64,000 nt of DNA, taken from Microcoleus sp. AS-A8 (GTDB taxonomy: Bacteria > Cyanobacteriota > Cyanobacteriia > Cyanobacteriales > Coleofasciculaceae). The first letter of the stretch is position 1; each line of letters opens with the position of its first letter. A program made the translations under genes and the position numbers. The notes under the pieces are model-generated. The model saw nothing but the letters and a program-made list of their open reading frames with translations, ran no database searches and was not told where the DNA came from. Below are positions 36,140 to 46,300 of this stretch, piece by piece. The stretch covers positions 1 through 64,000 of the forward strand of contig JAMPKV010000023.1 in NCBI GenBank assembly GCA_039962225.1, in the 5' to 3' direction.

Positions 36140-36665
36140 AATCTCGTTTCCTTCTCTGTACAGACTAGTTGGTATGTTGACGACAACAAACAGCCCTGTC
36201 AATCCTCTTAAAGGCAGAACTGTTTTAAGAGAATAGACTCTCTGGTCAAAGTCAAGGTTTACTACCTAGCTGTTTACTTATCAGCCTGTTGTTGATCACT
36301 TATGCAAGAAGTATCCAAAAAATTGGCACGACTTTGAACGGGGTTCACTCCCCGTTTCAATGCGTCTAGATAGCACAGCACAGCTTAAAAGCAGGAGTTT
36401 TACATCTCCCTGTTCTACATCCTTGACATTGAGTCAAGCATTCAGGGAACTTAGACAATTATTGTGTCGCTGTCCGGGTCTTCAAAGTTAGAATAAGATT
36501 CGATTGCTCAATCACACGCAGATAGTTGTGGAGAATGGGGCGTGATGCTGATAGTAACAGACCTTATTTTCGCTGTGTATAAAGGCAATTGATAGGTAAT
36601 AGGAAGATTCTCTACCTATTACCCATTACCCCTTTTTAAGACAGATGTGAAGTAGAACGTAAATT

Positions 36666-36779
36666 CTAGGCACGTCTTCCATGAGAAGGCTTGCTTACGA
36701 AGCGTAACCAAGTCGCCAGTAAGCCGACTGAAAAGGTACAAGCAAAAGCAAAGGTCACAAAAGTTTCAAGCGCTGACAT
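36666..36779 (-). CDS. Possible 37-aa single-pass membrane peptide
   Basis: The frame starts MSALETFVTFAFACTFSVGL, continues LATWLRFVSKPSHG and ends RRA: one hydrophobic helix and a basic end. Topology and size resemble small photosystem or NDH subunits, but I do not recognise it. A weak GGGA lies about ten bases upstream of the start. Confidence 0.4.
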   Translation of the reverse strand: MSALETFVTFAFACTFSVGLLATWLRFVSKPSHGRRA

Positions 36780-37126
36780 AAGGACATCCCGATTCTTCAG
36801 AGGAACAAGTGAGTCATACTCTTAATTCTTATATCAGCCGTACTCAACACCGATCAGGATGGTTAAGTTGATCAGAATTATTGAAATTAATTAAAGTTGT
36901 ACTCAAAAATAATTTTGTTAAGTAGTGGAACTCAACGCCAAGGCAAGATTACCTAGACGGCTTGGCGATCGCACTTGAGTTATATCCATACTGCATGTTC
37001 CGCTTACGGCTGGGAACGACTGACGTATTTTTTAAATATTCCGTAAGGGAGATGTGCTTTTTGTAAATTTAAGACCCATATTCAAGATTATTAGAGACTG
37101 TGGTATACCACATGACCTATTATGAA

Positions 37127-37154
37127 ATACCGCTTGTAGTGCAAAGAGCGGTAT
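37127..37154 (+). promoter_or_regulatory. Inverted repeat in the leader of the diguanylate cyclase
   Basis: ataccgct pairs with agcggtat around a 12-base loop, ending ten bases before the ATG at 37165. It overlaps the place where a ribosome-binding site should be, so it could be an operator or a translation-blocking hairpin. Confidence 0.4.
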
Positions 37155-37164
37155 CTAAAAATCA

Positions 37165-38136
37165 ATGGTTAGTGAAATATCGACAGATCAGTGTCCCCTT
37201 CCCCAACACGCTTCCCCTCTGATTTTGGTGGCAGATGATGACAAATTGACGCGATTAATATTACACAAAATCTTAGAAAAACAAGGATATTCGGTTGTAG
37301 AAGCCTCTCAAGGAGATGAGTGCTTAGAGGTGTATAAACACACCCAACCTAGCCTGATTATTCTAGATGCCATGATGCCAGTTATGGATGGTTTTGAGTG
37401 TTGCACAACCCTGCAATCTTTCCCAGGCAGCGAACACATCCCAGTGTTAATGATTACAGCACTAGAAGATCAAGCCTCAGTGGATCGCGCTTTTGAAGTG
37501 GGTGCTAGCGATTACATCACAAAGCCAATTAACTTAGCTGTGCTGCGTCAACGCGTGCGAATTCTGATTGAAAAGTCTCGGCTTTATCGAGAGTTGGAAC
37601 AAGCGAATCAAAAGTTACTCCATTTAGCAACCATCGATAGTCTCACCCAGGTGTCTAACCGTCGCTCTTTTGATGAGTACTTAAGCCGGGAGTGGCAGCG
37701 CATGGTACGAGAGTTCTCCCCTGTGTCGCTAATTTTGTGTGACGTTGACTTTTTCAAAGCTTATAACGATACCTATGGTCATCCTTGCGGAGACACCTGT
37801 TTAAAAGCTGTGGCGCGTGCTATCTCCGAATCGGTGAAGCGTCCAGCCGATTTAGTGGCACGTTACGGTGGAGAAGAATTTGCCGTGATTCTGCCGAACA
37901 CAGAAGCGATAGGTGCTACTCATATCGCTCAAAACATTCAGTCTAAGGTTAAGGCTTTGAAAATTCCTCATGCTAATTCTCGCGTGAGTGAATATGTCAC
38001 AGTGAGTATCGGAATTGCTAGCCTCTTTCCCACATCTGAGTCTATCCCTGACACACTGATTGCGGCTGCCGATCGCGCCCTCTATCGGGCAAAAGCCCAA
38101 GGACGGAACTGTATCATCTTATCAACAAATTGTTAA
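37165..38136 (+). CDS. Response regulator with GGDEF domain (diguanylate cyclase)
   Basis: A 323-residue receiver-output protein that makes c-di-GMP from GTP. The receiver has VADDDK, the phosphorylatable Asp in IILDAMMPVMDG and Lys in YITKPIN. A short coiled linker (RELEQANQKLLHLATIDSLTQ) leads to the GGDEF domain with an active GGEEF (ARYGGEEFAVILPN) and an intact RxxD inhibitory site (RPAD) five residues before it, so feedback inhibition is expected. No cognate kinase is adjacent. Confidence 0.95.
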   Translation: MVSEISTDQCPLPQHASPLILVADDDKLTRLILHKILEKQGYSVVEASQGDECLEVYKHTQPSLIILDAMMPVMDGFECCTTLQSFPGSEHIPVLMITALEDQASVDRAFEVGASDYITKPINLAVLRQRVRILIEKSRLYRELEQANQKLLHLATIDSLTQVSNRRSFDEYLSREWQRMVREFSPVSLILCDVDFFKAYNDTYGHPCGDTCLKAVARAISESVKRPADLVARYGGEEFAVILPNTEAIGATHIAQNIQSKVKALKIPHANSRVSEYVTVSIGIASLFPTSESIPDTLIAAADRALYRAKAQGRNCIILSTNC

Positions 38137-38348
38137 CTTAGGCAAAAACGCTCAAGAAAATACATAGTGGGATTTTCATCGCTTCTGGGTGTACTCTCGC
38201 CCATGGCATCTCAATCGAGTCGTTAACACAAGCCCTTGTGAGGATATTAACCTAATCAAGGGGCACCCTTGAGAGGCGCTACCCCAAAGCAAGTAGGATC
38301 GACAATACTTACCCTACTCAAGCGCCTCAACATTAGAGGAAATCATTT

Positions 38349-38948
38349 ATGGCATATTACTGGTTTAAAGCATTTCACCTGATTGGCGTTGTCGTTTGGT
38401 TCGCCGGGTTGTTCTACCTGGTGCGTCTTTTTGTCTATCATGCAGAGGCTTCCCAAGAACCGGAACCCGCTCAAACGATTCTCAAAAAGCAGTATGAGTT
38501 GATGGAGAAGCGGCTTTACCGCATTATTACCACACCAGGAATGCTGGTGACAGTCGCGATGGCGATTGGTTTACTGACGACTGAACCGGAAGTTCTCAAA
38601 AGCGGTTGGTTACATGTCAAGCTAGCGTTCGTTGCGGTTTTGCTGGCTTATCATCATTACTGCGGTCGAATTATGAAGAAACTGGCAGCAGGAGAATGCC
38701 AGTGGAGTGGACAGCAATTTCGAGCGCTGAATGAAGCACCAACGATCCTGCTGGTGGCGATTGTCTTACTCGCCGTGTTTAAGAATAATCTACCGACCGA
38801 TATTACCGCCTGGGTCATCTTTGGCCTAATTATTACAATGGCAGTCACGATTCAGCTCTACGCTAAAAAACGCAAGCGGGATAAAGAAAAACTTCTGGCA
38901 GCCACTCAAGGTAAAGATGGTGAAGTAGCTGGACAATTACCTGTTTAA
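38349..38948 (+). CDS. hemJ: Protoporphyrinogen IX oxidase HemJ
   Basis: A 199-residue four-to-five-helix membrane protein of the HemJ/UPF0093 family, the protoporphyrinogen oxidase of most cyanobacteria, supplying haem and chlorophyll synthesis. Signatures are YYWFKAFHLIGVVVWFAGLFYLVRLFVYH (conserved His) and LYRIITTPGMLVTV, WLHVKLAFVAVLLAYHHYCGR. It is preceded by an AGAGGAA eight bases before the ATG. The C-terminal 25 residues are a charged tail. A large hairpin follows at 39007-39068. Confidence 0.95.
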   Translation: MAYYWFKAFHLIGVVVWFAGLFYLVRLFVYHAEASQEPEPAQTILKKQYELMEKRLYRIITTPGMLVTVAMAIGLLTTEPEVLKSGWLHVKLAFVAVLLAYHHYCGRIMKKLAAGECQWSGQQFRALNEAPTILLVAIVLLAVFKNNLPTDITAWVIFGLIITMAVTIQLYAKKRKRDKEKLLAATQGKDGEVAGQLPV

Positions 38949-39006
38949 ACAACTAACAGGGATTGCGTTTCATGCACTAGTCAAGTTGCTCACAAAAGAG
39001 CTTCTG

Positions 39007-39068
39007 AGTACTAGAATATCACTTCTTTGTTTTTCATCTTGGAATTAATGAAGTGGTGTTCTAGTACT
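39007..39068. terminator. Large inverted repeat between convergent hemJ and cheW
   Basis: gtactagaatatcacttc pairs with gaagtggtgttctagtac at 16 of 18 positions around a 26-base loop. It lies midway between convergent genes, so it may be a bidirectional transcription barrier; the long arms also fit a small MITE-like element. Confidence 0.5.
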
Positions 39069-39100
39069 TGATAAAACCAATAAAAATAGCCGCATTTTCC

Positions 39101-39589
39101 TCAGGACGGCCTTAAAGACAGTAGATTATTATCTTGAATAGCATTACTCACTGTTCGCTTCATATCCAACAAAAGAATCGTCATTGTACCTTCTTTAGCA
39201 GATACAACAGCCGCATGACTAACCATCTGAGAGAGACTTGATTGATGATGAGATTGCGGTATACTTCGTAGGCTCTGTTGGGGTAACTCCATCAAATTAG
39301 GTGGCTCATCCACTAAAATTCCGCAAAGTTCCCCCTCGCCATCCCGCGTAATGACTAAAAAAGATTGCTCGCCAGGTAAATCGGTCAAATCTCCTGATCT
39401 TAGCGATTGATGAAAATCTAAAACCTTGACCATGTACTGACCTAGCTGAACGATGCCCATTGTTCTCAGGTTTCTGTTATCTGTAAGAGAACAACTGACC
39501 ACCTTCAGGACATCGCTAATCGGGAGACCTAAGAGATAGTCTGCAATTGTAAAAACGATGAATTTTTCTATGTTAGGCTCGTCTTGCAT
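39101..39589 (-). CDS. CheW-like adaptor (operon distal)
   Basis: A 162-residue CheW-domain protein (FIVFTIADYLLGLPISDVLKVV, then QYMVKVLDFHQSL and FLVITRDGEGELCGILVDEP). CheW links the chemoreceptor to the CheA kinase. It is the last gene of the minus-strand signalling operon, 16 bp after the CheA gene, so it is probably co-transcribed. The operon holds a second CheW at 48049-48597. Confidence 0.88.
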   Translation of the reverse strand: MQDEPNIEKFIVFTIADYLLGLPISDVLKVVSCSLTDNRNLRTMGIVQLGQYMVKVLDFHQSLRSGDLTDLPGEQSFLVITRDGEGELCGILVDEPPNLMELPQQSLRSIPQSHHQSSLSQMVSHAAVVSAKEGTMTILLLDMKRTVSNAIQDNNLLSLRPS

Positions 39590-39605
39590 GATTTCTCTTA
39601 ACCTC

Positions 39606-42600
39606 CTATCGAGAACTAGAATTTAGACTACTTTTCTCAAGTACAACCGTTACCCTTGTCAACAGATTGTGTTCTATAAAGGGTTTGGTGATATAATCAG
39701 TGGCTCCTAATTCTGAAGCAATTAAACGATGTTTTTCACCACTCCGAGAGGTGAGAATGATGGTAGGAATGTTGACCAGAGTAGGGTCTTGTTGACGGTG
39801 TTTGAGAAACTCGAACCCATTCATTCGAGGCATTTCGATATCACAAATAACTAACCCAATGTTGTTAGCCTGGTGCCGGAGTTGTTCAATGGCTTCGTAA
39901 CCATCTTTGGCCTGAAGCACTTGATAGCCAGCCTTCTGTAGGGTCAAAGCCAGAGTTTGGCGTAAGGTAATGGAATCATCAACCAGGAGAATCATTTTCC
40001 CCGGTTTGGCCGGGAAATCTGGATCGGGTGTTCCTGGTAAAGCCGCACGCGCCCCCGTTGGCAATTGCCGTTGTGTTCGGCTGGATGGGAGGAGATGGGC
40101 TGTGGCATGGGGTAGAGCATTCCTATCTGGTTTCCTGAAGGGTAAGGTAACGAGGGTGTCATCCGTTTGTTGAGCGATTGCCTCTGGCACTGCCCTTTGG
40201 GCGATCGCATATTGCATTAATACGGCTCCATCGATCACCAATGTCAGCCGACCATCGGCCAGAATGCTGCCCCCATAAACATAGGCGGGTGGCACAATCA
40301 TTTCCCCCAAAGGACGGATGACCAATTCCTGTTCCCCAAGCAGTTGGTCTACTTCCAAGCCCAAAAGCCTCTCCTGGCAACGGATGAGAATGATGGGGAA
40401 CTGTTGACCCTCAGCCGCGACGGGATACTGAGATGGAGAGGGCAATGCATCAGGGAGCAACGAGCAGTAATTCAGAACGTCCGAGAGTCGGTATACCGCA
40501 ATGAGTTGCTCGTGAGCATCCTTGCCCCAGCGGATGACTTTGCCACCTTCCCAACACCGGATTTGGTGAGATTGAGGAATTAGAATTTGTTCAATCGCAT
40601 CCGTGAGCAAGGCATAGCTGCGGTTGCCCGCTTGAGCGAGGAGTAGTTGAGCGATGGTTAGGCTCAGGGGAATTTGCAGTACGAACCTTGTTCCCCCGTT
40701 GGGTTCAGAATCAACCGTGACCGAACCCTGGAGGGCTTGCAACTGAGCACGAACCAGATCCAGACCGATCCCTCGCCCGGAGAGGTCGTTCACCTGAGAG
40801 GTTGTAGAAAAACCCGCCTCAAATAGGAAATTCGTTAACTGCACTTCATTGAGACGCGCCGCCTGTTCCGGTGAGACAAGTTGGCATTCTACCGCCCGTT
40901 GGCGAATCGCCTCAAAATCTAACCCTTGACCATCATCCCGGACTTCAATTACTAGGAACTTACCTTGATGGTAAGCAGAAATTTCAATCTGACCGATTTT
41001 GGGCTTGCCCTGCTGTTGCCGGACTGTAGGGGACTCAATGCCGTGGGCAAAAGCATTGCGAACCAGGTGCAGCAAAGGAGCATACAGCTTCTCGGCTACC
41101 ACTTTATCGACTAGAACTTCTGTCCCACCGAGTTCCAACCCGACTGGCTTGTTATGCAACGCTTCCAACTGCTGTAGGACACGAGGGAAGCGACTGAAGA
41201 TCTCTCCCAAGGGCAACATCCGGGCTTCCATCAGGGCATCACGGGTGCTGGTCAACAACCGACGTTGTTTTTCCAGAGTCTGATTGGACTGATGAGCAAA
41301 CAGGTCAACCGCCTCGGCAGCTTCTGATAATTGCACAGCGTCCTCCAGAAGCAACTGAACCAGGATTTGAGATTCACTATAGTGATCGAGTTCCAGAGAA
41401 TCAAAGCGATTTTGGATTTTGGCAGCGCCACTGATTAAGGGAGAGGCTGGATTTTGGATCGGGTGGTTTGGATAGAAAGGAGCCTTACTTATTCCCCATT
41501 GCTCAATTTGCTGTTTTTCTGACACAACGGATAGGTGGTCAGACCAATCCTGTAATTGACCCAGCAGTTGTTGATGTTGCTCAAGGCGGGTGAGGAGTGA
41601 ACGAACTGCCGTCTGTAGCTGTTCGTTTTGGAGTGACTGGTGGTTTTGGTTAGTGAGCAATTCCCCAATCGAGTAATTCAGGTGATCTAAGTGTTCAACT
41701 TCGATCCGCACGGTTTGAGACACAGACACCTGTTCTTTCTGGGGGATGGTTGTTGGTTCGCTGGCTTCGGTTGTCGCGATGGGAGCGTTATCACTATCAG
41801 TGTTAGCTCCAGAACGGGATACACTAACTGGCTCGGCAGATGAGGTTTGCAGACTCGCTTTTGCGCCTACAGACTCAGCAGGAGTAGACGCTTCGCGATC
41901 GGTTAGGCTCACTTTCTCCTCAGGAGGGGGAGTTGCAGAGATAGGGTCTGCTGACGCTAAAGAATCTTGCTCAAAGGTTTGGAACTCTGGGATGCCTGCC
42001 CCACCCCAGATTAACTCCAAAAGAGGGTTGACTGATTCATCGTTGTGTGAATCAGTCACGCTTAAGTCTAAATCCGATGTATGGGTTACCCAGTCCAATT
42101 CCGGTTGAGTCCCTAAATCTTGAGTCTCACCGTCAAGGGTATGCTGAAGTTCGCTCGTCTCTGGCACCGTCGAAAGGCCGATCGCCTCTGGCACCGCCCC
42201 TTGGGCGATCGCATCGCTGGTGAAACCCGCAAGTTGTTGCAAATCCAGGGAGGGTTGACCGCCTTGGGTGCGATCGCCATCAAGCACCGCTGCCTGTCCA
42301 GCTTGAAAGTCGGCTAGAGCCGTCTGGGCAATCAGCAGCACCTGATCGGGATGAGCGCCTAGAGCAGCGATCGCCGCCTGAGCAATAGCTTCAAAGCCCG
42401 ATAAATTCAAAGATTGCGCCAACCCTTGGAAAATTTCGCACTGAGTCCGTAGCGTGATGGCAACGGCCTGATGGTCGCCTAGGGCGACAACAGCAGCAAT
42501 TTCGTCTAAGCGTTGGGTGACACCCACCTCAAAGATGGACTGCGCTACATCAAAACCCAATTCGACAGAGTTGGGGATGTGAGCGTCCTCACCAAAACAG

Positions 42601-43004
42601 TTTCCTAGCTTCTGTTGGAGTTGAGTAAAAATAGCGGTGGTGCGATCAAGAATCTCTGCATCATTCACTTGTCCTCCTGTCAGTTCAGCCGTGAGAGGTA
42701 AGCGTAGACACTCATAACCCTCGAAAAGCAAGGCTTCAACTTCTGTATCAATGGACAATTCGGGATTAAACAGAGCTTTGAAAATATCCTCTAAAGAGTG
42801 AGCCACCGTTTTGATAGTTTCCAACCCAATACTCGCGGCGGCTCCTTTTAGGGTATGGGTTGTCCGCATCAGATTGTGGACTTTGTTGATACTGTAATCT
42901 TCTCGAAGACTGAGCAATTCTTGCTCTAGAACTTGTAAAAGTTCCGGCGCTTCCTGGAGAAAGTAGCGGTAGCTTTGTTCGCGAATTGTTGGGTCATTTG
43001 TCAT
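39606..43004 (-). CDS. CheA-like hybrid histidine kinase (Hpt-CheA-CheW-REC)
   Basis: An 1132-residue kinase. The Hpt domain is at the N-terminus with the phosphorylatable His in THTLKGAAASIGLE near residue 50. A long acidic low-complexity region (about residues 250-430) is followed by the dimerisation and ATPase domain (HLVRNAFAHGIESP N-box, VRDDGQGLD G1, GRGIGLDLVRAQ G2), a CheW-like domain and a receiver with VDDSITLRQ and the Asp in VICDIEMPRMNG. The architecture matches PixL, HmpE and PtxE kinases of cyanobacterial phototaxis and hormogonium motility loci, which signal to type IV pili. Confidence 0.93.
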   Translation of the reverse strand: MTNDPTIREQSYRYFLQEAPELLQVLEQELLSLREDYSINKVHNLMRTTHTLKGAAASIGLETIKTVAHSLEDIFKALFNPELSIDTEVEALLFEGYECLRLPLTAELTGGQVNDAEILDRTTAIFTQLQQKLGNCFGEDAHIPNSVELGFDVAQSIFEVGVTQRLDEIAAVVALGDHQAVAITLRTQCEIFQGLAQSLNLSGFEAIAQAAIAALGAHPDQVLLIAQTALADFQAGQAAVLDGDRTQGGQPSLDLQQLAGFTSDAIAQGAVPEAIGLSTVPETSELQHTLDGETQDLGTQPELDWVTHTSDLDLSVTDSHNDESVNPLLELIWGGAGIPEFQTFEQDSLASADPISATPPPEEKVSLTDREASTPAESVGAKASLQTSSAEPVSVSRSGANTDSDNAPIATTEASEPTTIPQKEQVSVSQTVRIEVEHLDHLNYSIGELLTNQNHQSLQNEQLQTAVRSLLTRLEQHQQLLGQLQDWSDHLSVVSEKQQIEQWGISKAPFYPNHPIQNPASPLISGAAKIQNRFDSLELDHYSESQILVQLLLEDAVQLSEAAEAVDLFAHQSNQTLEKQRRLLTSTRDALMEARMLPLGEIFSRFPRVLQQLEALHNKPVGLELGGTEVLVDKVVAEKLYAPLLHLVRNAFAHGIESPTVRQQQGKPKIGQIEISAYHQGKFLVIEVRDDGQGLDFEAIRQRAVECQLVSPEQAARLNEVQLTNFLFEAGFSTTSQVNDLSGRGIGLDLVRAQLQALQGSVTVDSEPNGGTRFVLQIPLSLTIAQLLLAQAGNRSYALLTDAIEQILIPQSHQIRCWEGGKVIRWGKDAHEQLIAVYRLSDVLNYCSLLPDALPSPSQYPVAAEGQQFPIILIRCQERLLGLEVDQLLGEQELVIRPLGEMIVPPAYVYGGSILADGRLTLVIDGAVLMQYAIAQRAVPEAIAQQTDDTLVTLPFRKPDRNALPHATAHLLPSSRTQRQLPTGARAALPGTPDPDFPAKPGKMILLVDDSITLRQTLALTLQKAGYQVLQAKDGYEAIEQLRHQANNIGLVICDIEMPRMNGFEFLKHRQQDPTLVNIPTIILTSRSGEKHRLIASELGATDYITKPFIEHNLLTRVTVVLEKSSLNSSSR

Positions 43005-43361
43005 GCGTCATTCGTCCTTAGTCTTTATTCCATAAAAGGTTGAAGGTTAGCCGGTTGCAGGTTCTACCAAATCCGAGATGAATTCCTCTTGTATGGGAAC
43101 AAACTACAGAGGCGCAGAGTTCGCTGAGGAGAGAATTAGAGGAAATCAATAGATAAAAGGGGTTTTGAGGGCGGATTTGAGATTACAAGTTGCAGGTTAA
43201 GCAATCTGCATAAAACCTGGCATGGCTTGGATGGGCAGAATGCCCATCCCAGAAGAAAAAGGTTGAAACCTAACTCCCTGTCTTAAATGCACAAAAGCTT
43301 AGAAATTCCAACTTTTAAACTTTCCAACCTTCAACCTTCAACCCTAAAAAACCTTCAACCC
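43005..43361. repeat. Intergenic region with dispersed repeats between MCP and CheA genes
   Basis: 357 bp. Holds the dispersed word actacagaggcgcagagttcgc at about 43103-43127 (related copies near 47891 and, reversed, near 12137), a perfect hairpin ggatgggca-gaa-tgcccatcc at 43229-43249, and ttcaacctt tandem words at 43325-43365. No ORF. The hairpin may attenuate transcription between the MCP and CheA genes. Confidence 0.5.
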
Positions 43362-46300
43362 TTAATCGACCTTGAACTGGTCAGCACTAGCTTGCAGGTT
43401 TTGAGCCATTGCCAGCAGTTCTTTAAAGGATGTGGAAATCTCCACAGAATCCTCTGAGGTCTTGTTAGCGATCGCCGCCACATCGGTCATGGTTTGCGTC
43501 ACTGACTGAAACTGATTGGTTTGGAGTTGGGTTGCTTGGGTAATACCTTCCACTAACTGACTAATTTGACTGGTGGCTTCAACGATCGCATTCAGATTTT
43601 GGCGGGCATTGGTAACTAAATGAGTCCCTTGAGCCACCTGCTGAATGCCGGTTTCCATCGCGACGGAAACCTCCGCCGTACCCTCCTGAATCTCCTGAAC
43701 TAGCTGCGCGATCTCAGTCGTCGCCTCAGCTGATTGACGTGCTAGAGAGCGCACCTCATCCGCAACCACAACAAAACCCCGTCCATATTGACCCGCTCTG
43801 GTGGCTTCAATTGCCGCGTTCAGCGCTAACAATTGGGTTTGGGTCGTAAAATTGCTAATCAGGTTCACCACCCTGGACACCTTCTGGGACGATTCACTCA
43901 AGCGCTTGAGGCGTTTGCTTGTTTCCGCCACGGTTTCGCGAATCGCTAGAATGCCATCCACGGTATGGTTCATGGCTGCATCCCCTTCCCGAACCGTCTG
44001 GTTCGCCTGTTGCACCGCAAAGTTGACCTGTTGAGCGTTGGTACTCACAGCATTGGTGGAATTGACAAGCGTCTGAATTTGCTCCAGGGTGCGCTCTAGG
44101 AACTGGAATTGCTGCTGAGCTTGTGACGCCAAACCGGCGATCGAGGATTCACTGTCTTGGGAGGTTTGTGCCACTTGTCTGGAAGCGCCTTGCACCTGCT
44201 TCACGATACCGCGCAGGCTTTGCAGAGTATTGTTGTAAGCATCGGCGATCGTACCCACTTCATCTTCCGTCACGGGGGCGCGAACGGTAAGGTCACCCTT
44301 GAGTGCCGGTCGCACTGCCGTCAGTAATTGAATTACCTCTCGTTGCAGTTGCTCTTTTGCCCCTCGTTCCCGTTCAGCTGACTCGGTCAATTGCTGCGCT
44401 TGCGTTCTCAGTTGTTCTAAGTATTCCGCTTGTTGCAGAGCCAGACCCATTTGCACACCCACTTGAGCCAGCAAGTTCACGTCCATCTGCTCCCAGTGGC
44501 GGGGTGCATCATTTTGATAGGCTCCTAATAGACCCCAGAGTTGGTCACCCTTGAAGATGGGGGCAATCATGTAGGCTTTCGCGTCCCATTGTTCCAGCAA
44601 TTGGACGTGGCATTCCTGATGCCCAATCGTGTAGATATCGTCTACGCTGAACGTTTCTCGCCGACGATAGCGACCCCCCTTGTTCTCTTGGAGGTGGGTA
44701 TCTTCAACCATCGCTAGGTCTGTGCCTACGAGTTTCGTCCAATTGCTGCCCACATCCTCGACGATAAACTGACCACTCCAGTCTGGATTAAATTGATAAA
44801 TACCGACGCGATCGCACTTCAACTGTTTGCGTAATTCCAGCAGCGCCAGTTGTAACAGATGATCCAGAGAAAAATTCTCCTGAATCAGAACACTTCCCAG
44901 TCTGTAAATCAGTCGGCTATAAACGGCTCCTCGATCCACGGACTTGGCTAACTGTTGGGACTGCACACGCAGTTCCTCAATATACTCAGCCTGTTGCAGA
45001 GCTAAGCCGAGTTGAGTCCCAATTTGAGCCAGTAACTTGACCTCACCCTCTTGCCAATGCCGAGATTCACTGTGTTGAAACGCCGACACTAATCCCCAAA
45101 GCTTTTGCCCTTGCAGGATAGGAGCCACGAGGCAGGATTTGATTGCAAAGAATTCTAAGGCTTCCACATGACAATCCGTCATGTCCGTTTTGTAGATATC
45201 ATCCACGACGAAGACTTCATTGTTGCGGAAGCGACCCCCTTTGTGTTCTTGTAAATAAGGGTCTTCCCAACCACTGCCCACGAGTTTAGGCCAACCTCCA
45301 GACTCCGACTCCACCAGGAAATCGCCGAAATAGTCCGGGCGAAACTTGTAAATCGTCACCCGCTCTACATTCAGGACTTTTCGCACTTCCTGCACCGTCG
45401 TCTTGAATACGGTGTCAAGGTCAGAGGATTTGAGAATCTTTTCCAGGATGCTAGCGACAATTCTCTCCCGTTCTGCGCCTTTGGCGATTTGGGTGGCTTG
45501 CTCCTTGAGCTGTGCTACATATTCTGCCTGCTGGATTGCTAAGCCCAGTTGAGCGGCAATTTGAAACAGCAACTTGACTTCACTTTCTTGCCAATGCCTG
45601 GGGCCGCTGTGTTGAAAGGCACTGAGCAATCCCCACAACTTCTTGCCTTGGAAGATGGACACCACCATGCAGGATTTCACCCCAAAGTATTCCAAGGCTT
45701 CCACATGGCAATCCGTGAGACTGCCATTGTAGACATCATCGACGACCAGAGGTTCGTTGTGGCGGAAGCGACCGCCTTCGTTTTCCTGCAAATAGGGGTC
45801 TTCCCATCCACTACCCACCAGTTTGGGCCAGCCTCCCGTCTCCGACTCCACCAGGAAATCGCCGAAATAGTCGGGACGGAATTTGTAAATCGTGATCCGC
45901 TCTACATCGAGCAGCCGACGGACTTCTTGCGCCGCGACTCGGAAAATGGTATCCATATCCGATGACTGGCGAATTTTATCAATTACGCGGGCGATTGATC
46001 GCTCTCGTTCTGCCTCTTTACCCATTTGCTGGGTTTGGTCTTGCAGTTTTTCTAAATACTCCGCCTGCTGTAGCGCTAACCCCAGTTGAGCTGCGATTTG
46101 AGACAGCCATTTGACTTCACTGTCTTGCCAATGCCTGGGGCCGCTGTGTTGAAAGGCACTGAGCAATCCCCACAACTTCTTGCCTTGGAAGATGGACACC
46201 ACCATGCAGGATTTGACGCCGAAGTTTTCTAACGCTTCCACATGGCAATCCGTGAGGCCGCCATTGTAAACATCATCGACTACCAGAGGTTCGTTGTTGC

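Larger units (their letters stand above)
36140..37164. other. 1-kb intergenic region with hairpins and a possible small ORF
   Basis: Contains a strong hairpin (aacgggg ttcact ccccgtt, about 36338-36357), a direct/inverted word pair ataggtaata ... tacctattac at about 36591-36626, a possible 37-codon ORF on the minus strand (36666-36779), and a hairpin at 37127-37154 ahead of the diguanylate cyclase. No tRNA, CRISPR array or transposon end is seen. Confidence 0.4.

Noticed and set aside
36330-36370. Sequence gaacggggttcactccccgtttcaatgcg considered as a CRISPR repeat
   Set aside because: There is only one copy, with no repeat-spacer periodicity; it is just a hairpin.
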